Both the position numbers and the translations under genes were made by a program. Positions 47,452 to 56,541 of a stretch of DNA of 64,000 nucleotides are shown here, piece after piece (position 1 is the first letter of the stretch; every line of letters begins with the position of its first letter). This DNA comes from Psychrobacter sp. LV10R520-6. GTDB lineage: Bacteria; Pseudomonadota; Gammaproteobacteria; Pseudomonadales; Moraxellaceae. The DNA lies in NCBI RefSeq assembly GCF_900182925.1, contig NZ_LT900024.1, forward strand, positions 558,001 to 622,000, given 5' to 3'. The notes below the pieces were generated by a model, which saw nothing but the letters and a program-made list of their open reading frames with translations, was not told the DNA's origin and did no database searches.

Positions 47452-48207
47452 ATGCAATTATTTAATGATGAGCAGGCAGAGAACATGACAACTGAGAAAA
47501 CGGCTGAGCAAAAACAAGCTATCTTAGATAATGTACGTTTGCCAGAAGATTGGAAATTAGCACTAACAGATGAGCTGACGTCCAATAATATGGATGATCT
47601 CCGAGCATTTTTAAAGGCAGCCTATCAATCGAATGACAGTATTTATCCGCCAGCCCCTTTGATGTTTAATGCCTTCAATCTAACGCCTTTATCACATGTT
47701 AAAGTCGTTATTTTAGGTCAAGATCCTTATCATCGTCCAGGGCAGGCGATGGGGCTGTCATTTTCAGTACCGAAAACGATTCCTAAGCCACCATCACTGA
47801 ATAATGTGCTTAAAGAAATGGCTACTGATATTGACACCAGTTACTCAGCCCACGGTGATTTGACCTATTGGGCGCAGCAAGGCGTATTGTTATTAAATAG
47901 CTCACTAACTGTCAGTGAAGGCGAGCCAAACAGTCATCAAAATAAAGGATGGGAGCAATTTACCGACGCTGTCATTGACATTATTAATCAACAAACAGAG
48001 CACACCGTATTTATTCTGTGGGGCAGCAAAGCGCAAAAGAAAGGTAAATATATCGATACTGATAAACATCTGATTTTAACGGCTGTGCATCCCTCACCAC
48101 TGGCGGCCAATCGTGGTGGATTCTTTGGTTCAAAGCCATTTTCCAAAACCAATGATTATCTGAGACAATATGGCAAAACGGCTATTGATTGGCAGTTGCC
48201 ACAGTAA
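47452..48207 (+). CDS. ung: uracil-DNA glycosylase, family 1
   Basis: Excises uracil from DNA to start base-excision repair. All family-1 motifs are present: the catalytic water-activating Asp in VVILGQDPYHRPGQAMGLSF, the uracil-binding LLLNSSLTV, and the minor-groove loop HPSPLAANRGGF with the leucine-loop His. The N-terminal 25 residues are variable and charged. AAGAGG is a suitable ribosome binding site before the ATG. tadA begins directly after the stop codon with no spacer, so the two are translationally coupled. Confidence 0.96.
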   Translation: MQLFNDEQAENMTTEKTAEQKQAILDNVRLPEDWKLALTDELTSNNMDDLRAFLKAAYQSNDSIYPPAPLMFNAFNLTPLSHVKVVILGQDPYHRPGQAMGLSFSVPKTIPKPPSLNNVLKEMATDIDTSYSAHGDLTYWAQQGVLLLNSSLTVSEGEPNSHQNKGWEQFTDAVIDIINQQTEHTVFILWGSKAQKKGKYIDTDKHLILTAVHPSPLAANRGGFFGSKPFSKTNDYLRQYGKTAIDWQLPQ

Positions 48208-48768
48208 ATGATGACTATACCAACTATGAATTTACAGCCTCATCAGCTGACAAGTCAGCAGCTAACGACCAGCAAATTTTGGTCACTCCAAGATGTTCAA
48301 TGGATGAGGTATGCGTTAGTATTGGCAAAGCAAGGTGCAGAGTGCGGCGAAGTACCAGTAGGGGCGGTATTGGTACATGACGATATGGTTATCGGTAGTG
48401 GCTTTAATGAGCCAATCGGTCGCCATGATGCGACTGCTCATGCCGAAATTATAGCGTTAAGAGACGCCTGCCTGCGCTTAAATAATTACCGTTTACCGCT
48501 ACAGACCACGCTATATGTTACCTTAGAGCCGTGTACCATGTGTGTCGGTGCGTTGATTCATGCGCGCGTCGATAGGCTAGTATATGCCGCAAGTGAGCCT
48601 CGGGCAGGTATGGTGGGAAGTCAAATGAATTTACCCACACAGCCATTTTATAATCACCAGATTAAAACCCACCAAGGTTTGTGTGCTGATCACAGTAGTC
48701 AGATGCTGAAGGCCTTTTTTAGGCAACGTCGGCAAGTAGCTAAGAGAAATAAAGAGAGTCTTTTATAA
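48208..48768 (+). CDS. tadA: tRNA-specific adenosine-34 deaminase
   Basis: Converts the wobble adenosine of tRNA-Arg(ACG) to inosine, an essential modification. The cytidine-deaminase zinc site is complete: HAEIIALRDAC (His and catalytic Glu) and LEPCTMCVGALIHAR (two Cys). The C-terminal MLKAFFRQRRQ is the tRNA-binding tail region. Residues 1-30 are an extension not needed for catalysis. The ATG abuts the ung stop codon. A decayed transposon-like end lies immediately downstream. Confidence 0.95.
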   Translation: MMTIPTMNLQPHQLTSQQLTTSKFWSLQDVQWMRYALVLAKQGAECGEVPVGAVLVHDDMVIGSGFNEPIGRHDATAHAEIIALRDACLRLNNYRLPLQTTLYVTLEPCTMCVGALIHARVDRLVYAASEPRAGMVGSQMNLPTQPFYNHQIKTHQGLCADHSSQMLKAFFRQRRQVAKRNKESLL

Positions 48769-48775
48769 TTTATTT

Positions 48776-48795
48776 AGGATGTGTTTAATATTCAC
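48776..48795 (+). repeat. degenerate MITE-like end
   Basis: AGGATGTGTTTAATATTCAC matches the left end of the 19.5-kb MITE at 16 of 20 positions, and the following bases keep an AATAA and GTGATAGC likeness. No opposite end was found, so it is probably a relic. Confidence 0.45.
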
Positions 48796-48842
48796 TAATA
48801 AATAAGATATTAACCACAGCGCTAGTGATAGCATAGATTATT

Positions 48843-48851
48843 TGCTATAAT
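48843..48851 (+). promoter_or_regulatory. possible extended -10 promoter of cmk
   Basis: TGCTATAAT is a perfect -10 hexamer with the TG extension, 92 bp before the cmk start. The -35 region is weak. Confidence 0.45.
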
Positions 48852-48942
48852 ACCGCCCTATTTGGCTATGTAAAAATACGCTGTCAAATAAGTGTTAATG
48901 TATAAGCAATTGAATATAGCCATTTAAATATAAGCAACTAAT

Positions 48943-49701
48943 ATGACCGCTTCTACGTCGCCGTCCGAATTGAACGATACTGATAGCCAAGCGCAGCCAT
49001 TGCGTTATCCGGTTATTTGTATCGATGGGCCTAGTGGCGCTGGCAAAGGCACGGCAGCATGGCGTTTGGCCCAGACGTTAGGTTATCAGTTATTAGACTC
49101 AGGTGCGTTATATCGTATTGTTGGACTAAAGGCGTTTGAGGCAGGCCTGCTTACTGCTGATGCCAAGCAGTCTATTGATGAGGCCGCGTTGATTCAGCTG
49201 ACCCAAGGTTTACAGATTGCCTTTGAGCCTAATGAAGAATCAGGTCGCGTTGACATTGTCGTTAATGATGTGGCCATAGGCGAGCAAGTACGTAATGAGA
49301 CTGTTGGCGGCTATGCCTCACAAGTGGCAGTGTTTCCACAAGTACGCCAAACTTTGCTTCAATTACAGCAGGATATGGCGACTCGTTCGGGATTGGTTGC
49401 AGATGGTCGCGATATGGGAACAGTGGTATTTCCCAATGCTGACGCTAAGATATTTTTGACTGCTAGTGTTAGAGCACGGGCGCAGCGCCGTGTGACTCAA
49501 TTAAAAAATGCCGGCCAAACGGCAGATTTTGAGGCGATTCTAACGACTATTAAAGCGCGCGATGACCGTGATGAAAATCGTACGACAGCGCCATCAAAAC
49601 CTGCGGATGATGCCCTATTGATTGATAGCTCACTATTAGATGCTAATACAGTCTATGAGCAAATAAAAAGTTACTGCCAAGCAAAAGGCATTTGTTGTTA
49701 A
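48943..49701 (+). CDS. cmk: cytidylate kinase
   Basis: Phosphorylates CMP and dCMP. The P-loop is CIDGPSGAGKGTAAW. LLDSGALYRI is the CMP-binding segment, DGRDMGTVVFPNADAKIFL the conserved core, and RDDRDENRTTAPSKPADDAL the lid/Arg region. The 252 residues include a hydrophilic N-terminal extension of about 22. It is placed before rpsA, as in most gammaproteobacteria, with a strong hairpin in the gap. Confidence 0.95.
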   Translation: MTASTSPSELNDTDSQAQPLRYPVICIDGPSGAGKGTAAWRLAQTLGYQLLDSGALYRIVGLKAFEAGLLTADAKQSIDEAALIQLTQGLQIAFEPNEESGRVDIVVNDVAIGEQVRNETVGGYASQVAVFPQVRQTLLQLQQDMATRSGLVADGRDMGTVVFPNADAKIFLTASVRARAQRRVTQLKNAGQTADFEAILTTIKARDDRDENRTTAPSKPADDALLIDSSLLDANTVYEQIKSYCQAKGICC

Positions 49702-49851
49702 TAGCTAATAAAAACAACACAATAAGGACTAAAAAATCCCTGTGGTTACTGCTTTTAGTGTAAAATTACAGTGGTTAGAACAAGTTACCGGTTAAATGAT
49801 AGTTGCTCTAAAGATGTCACTATACTGATAAAACTATAAAGACAAAGACAG

Positions 49852-49906
49852 TTGTTGCTAGTGAGCTTTCTGATTAACGTGCTTATTAGCAACAAACGTT
49901 TTTTTA
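49852..49906 (+). terminator. terminator or attenuator hairpin between cmk and rpsA
   Basis: TTGTTGCTAGTGAGC pairs over its full length (two G-U pairs) with GCTTATTAGCAACAA, and ACG plus seven T follow. It is placed to end cmk transcripts or to attenuate transcription into rpsA. Confidence 0.7.
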
Positions 49907-49907
49907 T

Positions 49908-49952
49908 ATGAAGATATAAGATATAAAACCAGTATCGAGTTTTATATCTTCA
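49908..49952 (+). other. second hairpin in the rpsA leader
   Basis: ATGAAGATATAA (49908-49919) is exactly complementary to TTATATCTTCAT (49941-49952). An alternative inner pairing, GATATAAAAC with GTTTTATATC, competes for the same bases, so two forms are possible. Confidence 0.6.
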
Positions 49953-50006
49953 TAAATTTGATCCGTACTGCGCTGGACAGGCTACGGCTATACAAAGGTA
50001 GATATA

Positions 50007-51701
50007 ATGGAATCATTTGCTGAACTATTTGAAGCAAGTATTGAAAATCAGGGTCTGGATATCGAGCGTGGCTCGGTTATTACAGGTATCGTTGTGGCCA
50101 TCGATAGCGATTGGATCACAGTAGACACTGGTCTGAAATCTGAAGGCATCGTTGCTCGTGAAGAGTTTTTAAGCGACGAAGGCGAGCTTGAAGTAGAAGT
50201 TGGCGATAGCGTTGATGTCGTGGTTGAAGCGGTTGATAACGGTATGGGTCACACCCTACTGTCACGCGAAAAAGCCAAACGCGTCGAAACGTGGAATGTC
50301 CTTGAAAAAATCTATGACAACAATGAGATTGTAAAAGGTATCATTTCTAGCAAAGTAAAAGGTGGTTTTACTGTAGACGTGGGTTCAGTACGCGCGTTCT
50401 TACCAGGCTCATTGGTAGATGTTCGTCCTATCCGTGATACTACGCATCTAGAAGGCAAAGAGCTAGAATTCAAAGTCATCAAGCTTGACCAAAAACGTAA
50501 CAACGTTGTGGTTAGCCGTCGCGCCGTTATGGAAGCTGAAAACTCAGCTGAACGCGAAGAGCTATTGAACAAGCTTGAAGAAGGTATCGAAATCGAAGGT
50601 ATCGTTAAGAACCTAACTGATTACGGTGCATTCGTTGATCTTGGTGGTATTGATGGTCTGTTGCACATCACTGACATGGCATGGCGCCGTATCAAGCATC
50701 CATCTGAAGTAGTAGAAGTGGGTCAAGACTTAAAAGTTAAAGTATTGAAATTTGACCGTGAACGCAACCGCGTTAGCCTAGGCCTAAAACAGCTTGGTAC
50801 TGATCCTTGGGATAACGTTGGCGCCACTTACCCAGTCGGTAGTGTTGTTAAAGCTCGCGTAACCAACTTGACTGATTACGGTTGTTTCGCTGAAATCTCT
50901 GAAGGTATTGAAGGTCTAGTTCACGTATCTGAAATGGATCACACTAACAAAAACATCCATCCATCTAAAGTTGTTCAAGTAGGTGATGATGTTGAAGTGA
51001 TGATTCTTGATATCGATGAAGAACGTCGCCGTATTAGCTTAGGTATCAAACAGACTCTAGCCAATCCATGGGATGAGTTTGATAAGAAACATGAGCGCGG
51101 TGATAAAATCACTGGTACGATCAAATCAATCACTGACTTTGGTATCTTTATTGGTCTAGATGGCGGTATTGATGGTTTAGTTCACTTATCAGACATTTCT
51201 TGGAATGAAACTGGTGAAGATGCTATCCGTAACTACAACAAAGGCGACACCGTAGAAGCAATGGTATTGTCTGTAGATTCAGAAGCGAATCGCATCAGTC
51301 TAGGCGTTAAGCAACTTACTTCAGATCCATTCAACGAATACCTAGTTAACAATGACCGTGGTGCTATTGTTAATGGTAAAGTAAAAGAAGTTGACGCTAA
51401 AGGTGCAACGATTGTGCTTGCTGAAGAAGTTGAAGCTTACTTACGTGCCTCTGAGATCCAGCGTGATCGCGTTGAAGATGCTACTAAGCACTTCACTGTT
51501 GGTGATGATGTTGAAGCTAAAATTATCAGTGTTGATCGCAAAACACGTAACATCAGCCTATCAATCAAAGCGAAAGATGAAGCTGAAGAGCGTCAAGCGA
51601 TTAAAGATTTGGGTAGCAGCAATACTAATGCTCCGCAAGCGTCTTCATCTGATGCACAGCCAAAAACTATTGGTGATTTGATTAAAGAGAAAATGCAGTA
51701 A
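50007..51701 (+). CDS. rpsA: 30S ribosomal protein S1
   Basis: Binds mRNA on the 30S subunit and unfolds structured initiation regions. Six S1 OB-fold repeats are visible, with signatures such as [57 protein letters not shown] and [20 protein letters not shown]. The 564-residue length is the full six-domain gammaproteobacterial form. The codon use looks highly optimised compared with neighbours. AAAGGTAG precedes the ATG. The upstream leader has two hairpins, and ihfB follows after a terminator, the classical cmk-rpsA-ihfB order. Confidence 0.97.
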   Translation: MESFAELFEASIENQGLDIERGSVITGIVVAIDSDWITVDTGLKSEGIVAREEFLSDEGELEVEVGDSVDVVVEAVDNGMGHTLLSREKAKRVETWNVLEKIYDNNEIVKGIISSKVKGGFTVDVGSVRAFLPGSLVDVRPIRDTTHLEGKELEFKVIKLDQKRNNVVVSRRAVMEAENSAEREELLNKLEEGIEIEGIVKNLTDYGAFVDLGGIDGLLHITDMAWRRIKHPSEVVEVGQDLKVKVLKFDRERNRVSLGLKQLGTDPWDNVGATYPVGSVVKARVTNLTDYGCFAEISEGIEGLVHVSEMDHTNKNIHPSKVVQVGDDVEVMILDIDEERRRISLGIKQTLANPWDEFDKKHERGDKITGTIKSITDFGIFIGLDGGIDGLVHLSDISWNETGEDAIRNYNKGDTVEAMVLSVDSEANRISLGVKQLTSDPFNEYLVNNDRGAIVNGKVKEVDAKGATIVLAEEVEAYLRASEIQRDRVEDATKHFTVGDDVEAKIISVDRKTRNISLSIKAKDEAEERQAIKDLGSSNTNAPQASSSDAQPKTIGDLIKEKMQ

Positions 51702-51763
51702 ATTGCGGATTCTTAATAGCCAATTATTTTGGTAGCTGGCTTTTAGCAGATAATAATATAATA

Positions 51764-51790
51764 AAAAAGCGACTTCGGTCGCTTTTTTTG
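51764..51790 (+). terminator. rpsA terminator
   Basis: AAAAAGCGAC-TTCG-GTCGCTTTTTT: perfect stem with the very stable UUCG tetraloop, about 60 bp past the stop. Confidence 0.92.
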
Positions 51791-52102
51791 CAGTTAGACT
51801 TTGATATTAATACGGTTATTAGCAATAGCATATTTTTTTCTAGAGGCTTAAACTTCCATTTCTATTCAAAATAATATCCGCTATCATTTGCAACGCTGAG
51901 TAACAGAATGTAAAATGGTATTCATATGAAATAATGTTCGTGTAAATACTTTTTATGTATGGCTTTGAGAGACGTTTAAGTATGGCAAAATTTTGTAGTT
52001 CTCTTTAGTTCATTATAGAGAGAGCGTTAAATTTAACTATTATCGAAAATCAAATTTAGCTCAGAGTTATAATAATCATCAATCAACAAGGCCAGCGTAA
52101 TA
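51791..52102. other. AT-rich region before ihfB
   Basis: About 310 bp without ORF. The ihfB promoter must lie here because a terminator separates it from rpsA, but no clear consensus was seen. Confidence 0.4.
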
Positions 52103-52405
52103 ATGCAGCAAGCGATTAATAAGTCCGAATTTATTAACAATTTGAGTACTACCTGCGACACTATGACCGAAACGGTCGTTGATGACGCCGTACGCGAAAT
52201 ATTAAATTTGATGGCAAATACCTTAGCCAATGATGGCCGAGTCGAGGTTCGCGGGTTCGGTAGCTTTTGTTTACATCATCGCCGTTCACGTATGGGGCGC
52301 AACCCTAAAACGGGTGAAAGCGTACCCGTACCTGCCAAAGCCATCCCACATTTTAAGCCGGGTAAAGCGTTACGCGAAGCGGTTAATGATAAAGTAGCAG
52401 GATAA
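52103..52405 (+). CDS. ihfB: integration host factor beta subunit
   Basis: A nucleoid protein that bends DNA sharply as a heterodimer with IhfA. The HU/IHF fold is evident. The DNA-intercalating arm reads GRVEVRGFGSFCLHHRRSRM then GRNPKTGESVPVPAKAIPHF, with the conserved GRNPKTG and the Pro tip. It has 100 residues against 94 in E. coli. It lies after rpsA and before lapA, the usual neighbourhood. The ribosome binding site is weak (GGCCAGCGTAATA). Confidence 0.94.
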   Translation: MQQAINKSEFINNLSTTCDTMTETVVDDAVREILNLMANTLANDGRVEVRGFGSFCLHHRRSRMGRNPKTGESVPVPAKAIPHFKPGKALREAVNDKVAG

Positions 52406-52427
52406 CGAGTAAAATCTTTTAAAAAAT

Positions 52428-52464
52428 CAACTATAAAACTTGATGCATAAAATTTTTATAGTTG
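52428..52464 (+). terminator. possible weak terminator hairpin after ihfB
   Basis: CAACTATAAAA and TTTTATAGTTG are perfectly complementary across a 15-nt loop, 23 bp past the ihfB stop. It is AT-only and lacks a clean T-run, so its strength is doubtful. Confidence 0.4.
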
Positions 52465-52629
52465 AAGTTTTGGTAAATGAGCTAATAAAATTTTATATTG
52501 TGTAGCACAACGGTAGTCCTGTGCCTGTTTTATTTTGAACTGACTATAGCTACTTTTTAATCTAGCTTTTACAATTGCTACTTTTATCCATTATAGGCTA
52601 CGTCTATTCACAACTGAGGTATAAGCATA

Positions 52630-53049
52630 ATGCGCTTTTTACTGTTTGTGTTACTGTTTTTAAGTTTTGCTTATGCGCTTGGTTTGGTATTGGCGAACAA
52701 CACTGAAATCGGGGTAAACTTACTATTTTCACAAGCCCCTGCCATGAACTTGGGGTTGCTACTGATACTTTGTCTGATATTAGGTATCGTTATTGGACTA
52801 TTGCTAGCATTGCTAATGTTCCGTGTTCTACAGAATAAATGGGAAATCTCTCGTTTGCAAAAATTGAACACCAACTTGCAAGAGCAAATTGAGCAGGCTA
52901 ACGTCGTCATTGATCGGCAAGCAAATGCGCCTACTGTAGAAGACGCTGTTTATAGTGGAAAAGCAGTACAAGATGGTATGAAGGAGTCTTACTTAAATGA
53001 GAGTAATTCTTCCGAGCCTACTGTGTTAACCAAACGTAAGCGCGATTGA
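52630..53049 (+). CDS. lapA: LapA family inner-membrane protein
   Basis: A 139-residue protein with two N-terminal membrane helices (LLFVLLFLSFAYALGLVLA and LGLLLILCLILGIVIGLLLA) joined by NNTEIGVNLLFSQAPAMN, the DUF1049/LapA signature. A cytoplasmic coiled coil follows (WEISRLQKLNTNLQEQIEQ). In E. coli, LapA works with LapB in controlling LpxC turnover and hence LPS amount. Here lapB is absent from its usual place, and pyrF follows directly after about 70 bp. The last 40 residues are hydrophilic. Confidence 0.85.
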   Translation: MRFLLFVLLFLSFAYALGLVLANNTEIGVNLLFSQAPAMNLGLLLILCLILGIVIGLLLALLMFRVLQNKWEISRLQKLNTNLQEQIEQANVVIDRQANAPTVEDAVYSGKAVQDGMKESYLNESNSSEPTVLTKRKRD

Positions 53050-53120
53050 GTCTCATAACAGTTTATCAGTGTAATTTTTAACAACTTTAAGATGATGTTT
53101 TTATACAAAGTGGCGAAATC

Positions 53121-53822
53121 ATGACTAATAAAGTAATAACCTCTCCTGTTATTGTGGCGCTAGACAATCTCACAATGGGTGAAGCATTGGCATTGGCTGA
53201 TTGTTTAGATCCTAGTCTATGCCGATTAAAAGTAGGCAAAGAGCTGTTTACTCGCTGTGGTCCTGCGATTGTCCAAGCGTTGCATCAACGACAATTTGAA
53301 GTGTTTCTAGATTTAAAATTTCATGATATACCTAATACTACCGCGCAAGCCGTATTGGCTGCCGCAGAGCTCGGCGTATGGATGGTCAATGTGCATGCTA
53401 GTGCAGGTAGTGCCGCCATGTCATTGGCAAAGCAGCGACTGTTAGAAGGTAACTATGAGACGTTACTGATAGCCGTGACCGTACTAACCTCTATGGGCAA
53501 CGATGTGCTACCACAGATTGGTGTCACTAATAATTTAGAGGAGCAAGTGAGCCGATTGGCGCAATTGACCAAACAAGCGGGTCTCGATGGTGTGGTGTGC
53601 TCAGCACAAGAGGCACGAACGCTTAAAGCACTATGCGGTGACGACTTCAAGCTAATAACTCCTGGTATTCGTCTACCAGAGGATAGCGCAGATGACCAAA
53701 CGCGTATCTGTACCCCCAAGCAGGCATTGAGTGAAGGGGCAGACTATCTGGTCATTGGACGCTCAATCACTCAAGCACTAGACCCAGAAGCCAAACTACA
53801 AAAGATACTTCAAGGCATTTGA
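53121..53822 (+). CDS. pyrF: orotidine 5'-phosphate decarboxylase
   Basis: Decarboxylates OMP to UMP, the last step of de novo pyrimidine synthesis. The catalytic Asp-Lys-Asp array is in [18 protein letters not shown]. The N-terminal [10 protein letters not shown] and [13 protein letters not shown] bind the substrate. [19 protein letters not shown] and [14 protein letters not shown] form the phosphate loop. The 233-residue length is standard. It ends in a good terminator. Confidence 0.96.
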   Translation: MTNKVITSPVIVALDNLTMGEALALADCLDPSLCRLKVGKELFTRCGPAIVQALHQRQFEVFLDLKFHDIPNTTAQAVLAAAELGVWMVNVHASAGSAAMSLAKQRLLEGNYETLLIAVTVLTSMGNDVLPQIGVTNNLEEQVSRLAQLTKQAGLDGVVCSAQEARTLKALCGDDFKLITPGIRLPEDSADDQTRICTPKQALSEGADYLVIGRSITQALDPEAKLQKILQGI

Positions 53823-53892
53823 TTCTAAAAAACATTTAACTTTAAAAGTATATAGCGTTGTTAGTGACAAAGAGATATTCTTGGATACGAAT

Positions 53893-53924
53893 AAAAAAGA
53901 CAGCTTACAGGTTGTCTTTTTTTT
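53893..53924 (+). terminator. pyrF terminator
   Basis: AAAAAAGACAGC-TTACAG-GTTGTCTTTTTTTT, a 12-bp stem with one G-U pair, about 70 bp past pyrF. Confidence 0.85.
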
Positions 53925-54002
53925 AACTTTTTAATGGCAGATAAATAGGTGCTACACTAGATGCTTTGATTTATTTGCCTCTTATCATTAATATTGGACA
54001 GT

Positions 54003-54800
54003 ATGAAATTACAGATTGTAAGTGACTTACACATAGACAGCTATGCTAGACAATCGCATCCAATGGGACATATTCCTAAGACCGATGCCGACTTAGTTTT
54101 GGTGGCTGGTGACACTGCTAATAGTGATAGTGGTATGCCGTGGTTACAAGAGCAAGCCGCACGTCTACAGGTACCTCTCATTACTATCGCTGGCAATCAT
54201 GAGTACTTTAATGAAGACGTGCTGCATTTTGACTATAAGCTGGCGACATGGGACAACTATAATGAGGTGTCTAACCAAGGCGTTCGGGTGCTCCAATGTC
54301 AGCATATGGATATCGGAGAGGTGCGCATCTTAGGTTGTACGCTGTGGACTGATTATCAGTACCAAGCTAATGAAGACACTATGGTAGTGGCCAGACGCTT
54401 TATGCGTGATTATAAGCAAATCTACGTCGGTGACGATTTATTCTCGCCTGAGATGTCCATGCAACTGCATGCACAGCATCGCCAATGGTTAAAACAAGCT
54501 TTAATAACGGCAAAGCAACTGGGAAAAAAAACAATAGTAATGAGCCATCATAGTATCAGCCCGTTATCTGTTTCTGAGAAGTATGCTACTTTGCCGAGTA
54601 ATGCGGCCTTTGTCAGTGATTTATCCGCGTGGATGCACGAGCCATGGGCACCTATGTTATGGATCCATGGGCATACGCATGAGGCGTTTGATTACCGTAT
54701 TAATAATACTCGAGTGATCGTCAATCCGCGCGCTTATCCGAATGAAGTTAGCAGTACGGCGCTAGAATTTGCTTGGGATAAAGTAGTCGATATTGGTTAA
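54003..54800 (+). CDS. calcineurin-like metallophosphoesterase
   Basis: A 265-residue cytoplasmic phosphoesterase. The metal-site motifs appear in order: LQIVSDLHID (Asp, His), LVLVAGDTANS (Asp), ITIAGNHEYF (Asn-His), MSHHSISP (His) and WIHGHTHEAFD (His-x-His). The family covers nucleic-acid, protein and small-molecule phosphatases, so the substrate is unknown. ATG 54003 was chosen. The TTG at 53994 would add only three residues. It is followed by a histidine phosphatase gene without evident coupling. Confidence 0.88.
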   Translation: MKLQIVSDLHIDSYARQSHPMGHIPKTDADLVLVAGDTANSDSGMPWLQEQAARLQVPLITIAGNHEYFNEDVLHFDYKLATWDNYNEVSNQGVRVLQCQHMDIGEVRILGCTLWTDYQYQANEDTMVVARRFMRDYKQIYVGDDLFSPEMSMQLHAQHRQWLKQALITAKQLGKKTIVMSHHSISPLSVSEKYATLPSNAAFVSDLSAWMHEPWAPMLWIHGHTHEAFDYRINNTRVIVNPRAYPNEVSSTALEFAWDKVVDIG

Positions 54801-54904
54801 TTGATTGGCTTCTATTAACCTTGTATTTTTGTTTCCAATGATTTTATTGCTACCAAACTTGTATTTCTTTCACTCTAGATAAAAAATCTGCTACGCTGAC
54901 ACCC

Positions 54905-55741
54905 ATGAGTAAATACACCGATTCTCCCCAGCCTGAATTGCCGACTGATAAACTTGCGATGCATAGTCCAAGTGCAACGGCACCTTCGCACCTGCCTGAT
55001 AGCATGATGTCTTCGGTCAGCTTATTGCCTAATGATAAGCGCCTAATTTTATTTACCAGACACTCCTTACGGGAGCGTTCTGATGGTAACGGTTTCGCCA
55101 GTTATCAATTGCCATTAACTCCTAAAGGTCGAGTATTAGCGAAGTCTTGGGGGCGTTGGTTGGCAGGTCATCTACCGTATTCGCTCGATGTCGACAGCAT
55201 TTCCAGCCCGATTGGACGTTGTATCGATACCGCGCAGCTGATGCAAGAAGGTGCTGGTCTACGGCGCAACATCACCCATCAGTCACTATTGGTTGAGCCA
55301 GGTAGCTTAGTCACTGAGCCTGAGATTGCCAATGCGGTATTCAAAGAGATTGGTGTGCTTAATTTTATCAATCGATTTTTACAGGGCAACCTTGAAGGTA
55401 CCAAAAACGCCTACCAAGGTGGTCTAGATATACTATCGCTGTTCTACCAACATCAGCCTCAGCAAGGTCATTTAATGCTGGCGGTCAGCCATGATACTTT
55501 ATTGTCTGCGTTTTTAGCGGTGATGCTCGATGTGCTTGAAATTGATTGGAATGATTGGCCGAAGATGATGGAAGGGGTGTTTTTGTGGTTCGATGAGATG
55601 CCTTTTGATCAAGCTAATGCTCATTTTGTCTGGCGTGGTGAGGTTTATATCCGCCCAGTCAGCACTCTGCTAGACGGTTACCGTGCTGCTGGATTTCATT
55701 CTAGCAAGCTATTGCTACCGCCAGAGGTGAAGTGGACATAA
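54905..55741 (+). CDS. histidine phosphatase family protein
   Basis: A 278-residue protein of the phosphoglycerate-mutase-like superfamily. The N-terminal 45 residues are a disordered extension. The catalytic motif reads LILFTRHSLRERSDGNG. The usual RHG is RHS here, still supplying the Arg-His nucleophile pair. SPIGRCIDTAQLM supplies the second Arg and LAVSHDTLLSAFL the second His. The remaining fold, including WRGEVYIRPVSTLL, is plausible. The substrate is unknown. Convergent with the decayed monooxygenase, 13 bp apart. Confidence 0.75.
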   Translation: MSKYTDSPQPELPTDKLAMHSPSATAPSHLPDSMMSSVSLLPNDKRLILFTRHSLRERSDGNGFASYQLPLTPKGRVLAKSWGRWLAGHLPYSLDVDSISSPIGRCIDTAQLMQEGAGLRRNITHQSLLVEPGSLVTEPEIANAVFKEIGVLNFINRFLQGNLEGTKNAYQGGLDILSLFYQHQPQQGHLMLAVSHDTLLSAFLAVMLDVLEIDWNDWPKMMEGVFLWFDEMPFDQANAHFVWRGEVYIRPVSTLLDGYRAAGFHSSKLLLPPEVKWT

Positions 55742-55754
55742 CTGACGTCACTTT

Positions 55755-56442
55755 CTATCCTTCTGTTCGGCCTTTGCCATAAGAAAACTGAGAACGATCG
55801 CCCAAGCTGCGACCATGTTTCCATAATTGCATTCCATGTGATAGCTGATTGATTTCCCATTCCTGTAAAGCTTTAGGAACGTTGTGGCTATGATCAATGA
55901 GTGCCTCTACCAGCGAGATAGCATTCGCCGCCGCTTTTGCCGTACCAGCTGCTGTATGAGGTCGAGGAATGAAAGCAGCGTCTCCTATTAGCGCAATTCT
56001 ATCGAAAACCATCTGCGGCACCGCCAAGTCTAATATCGACTGTACAAAAGGCTCTTTAGTTGCGGCTACTAATTTTTTAAAGGGATCAGCGAGTACAAGA
56101 TTTGCGTAGCCTCGCATTGCTTGCTCAACATTAGAGGACATCATCCCTGGCGGAACGGAATTGGCTCTATGCCTACCATTTTTGTCAGTAAGTATATCAG
56201 GTAGCTCTGTTTTCTCGTCGTAATTAACGTACCAAACCCAGTTAAACCGACGTTTTCCTGGAACCAGCGATTCGTTTTCGCCGGGGATAACATAGGCCAA
56301 AATATGTGAGTTTGGGAAGTCGTAAAACACGAACCGCTCAGTAAATATCTACCTGCCAGCCGATAGAGCGTAATAGTGTCCCTGAGAACAACCCAGCTAA
56401 CGAACCACCGATCACGATTGCACGTTTATTCATTGATTCCAC
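55755..56442 (-). pseudogene. FAD-dependent monooxygenase, remnant with large internal deletion
   Basis: The minus strand opens at GTG 56442 (AGGAGA seven bases upstream) with MNKRAIVIGGSLAGLFSGTL from the ATG at 56433, an intact FAD-binding GxGxxG-like loop. It runs to VDIY and then hits TGA in another frame. The coding sense resumes as ERFVFYDFPNSHILAYVIPG and continues to RPHTAAGTAKAAANA, the second FAD motif region (ALIGDAAFIP). In flavoprotein hydroxylases of this type (about 390 residues) roughly 160-180 residues belong between these parts. An internal deletion with frameshift explains the gap. The 191-residue remnant frame from 56330 would lack the FAD-binding N-terminus. Confidence 0.8.
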
Positions 56443-56483
56443 TGAGTCTCTCCTAAATATCTATATACGAACAAGAGTAGCAT

Positions 56484-56514
56484 AAAAAAACCTTGCCACT
56501 AGGACAAGGTTTTT
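56484..56514 (-). terminator. rpsT terminator
   Basis: On the minus strand AAAAACCTTG pairs with CAAGGTTTTT across an 8-to-10-nt loop, and seven T close it. It lies about 28 bp past the rpsT stop. Confidence 0.85.
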
Positions 56515-56541
56515 ATGCGTACGGTCTAAACAAAGCAAATC

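Larger units (their letters stand above)
49702..50006 (+). other. structured leader region upstream of rpsA
   Basis: Contains two successive hairpins, at 49852-49906 and 49908-49952, ahead of the rpsA ribosome binding site. No ORF is present. This is where S1 autoregulation or attenuation would act. Confidence 0.55.
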
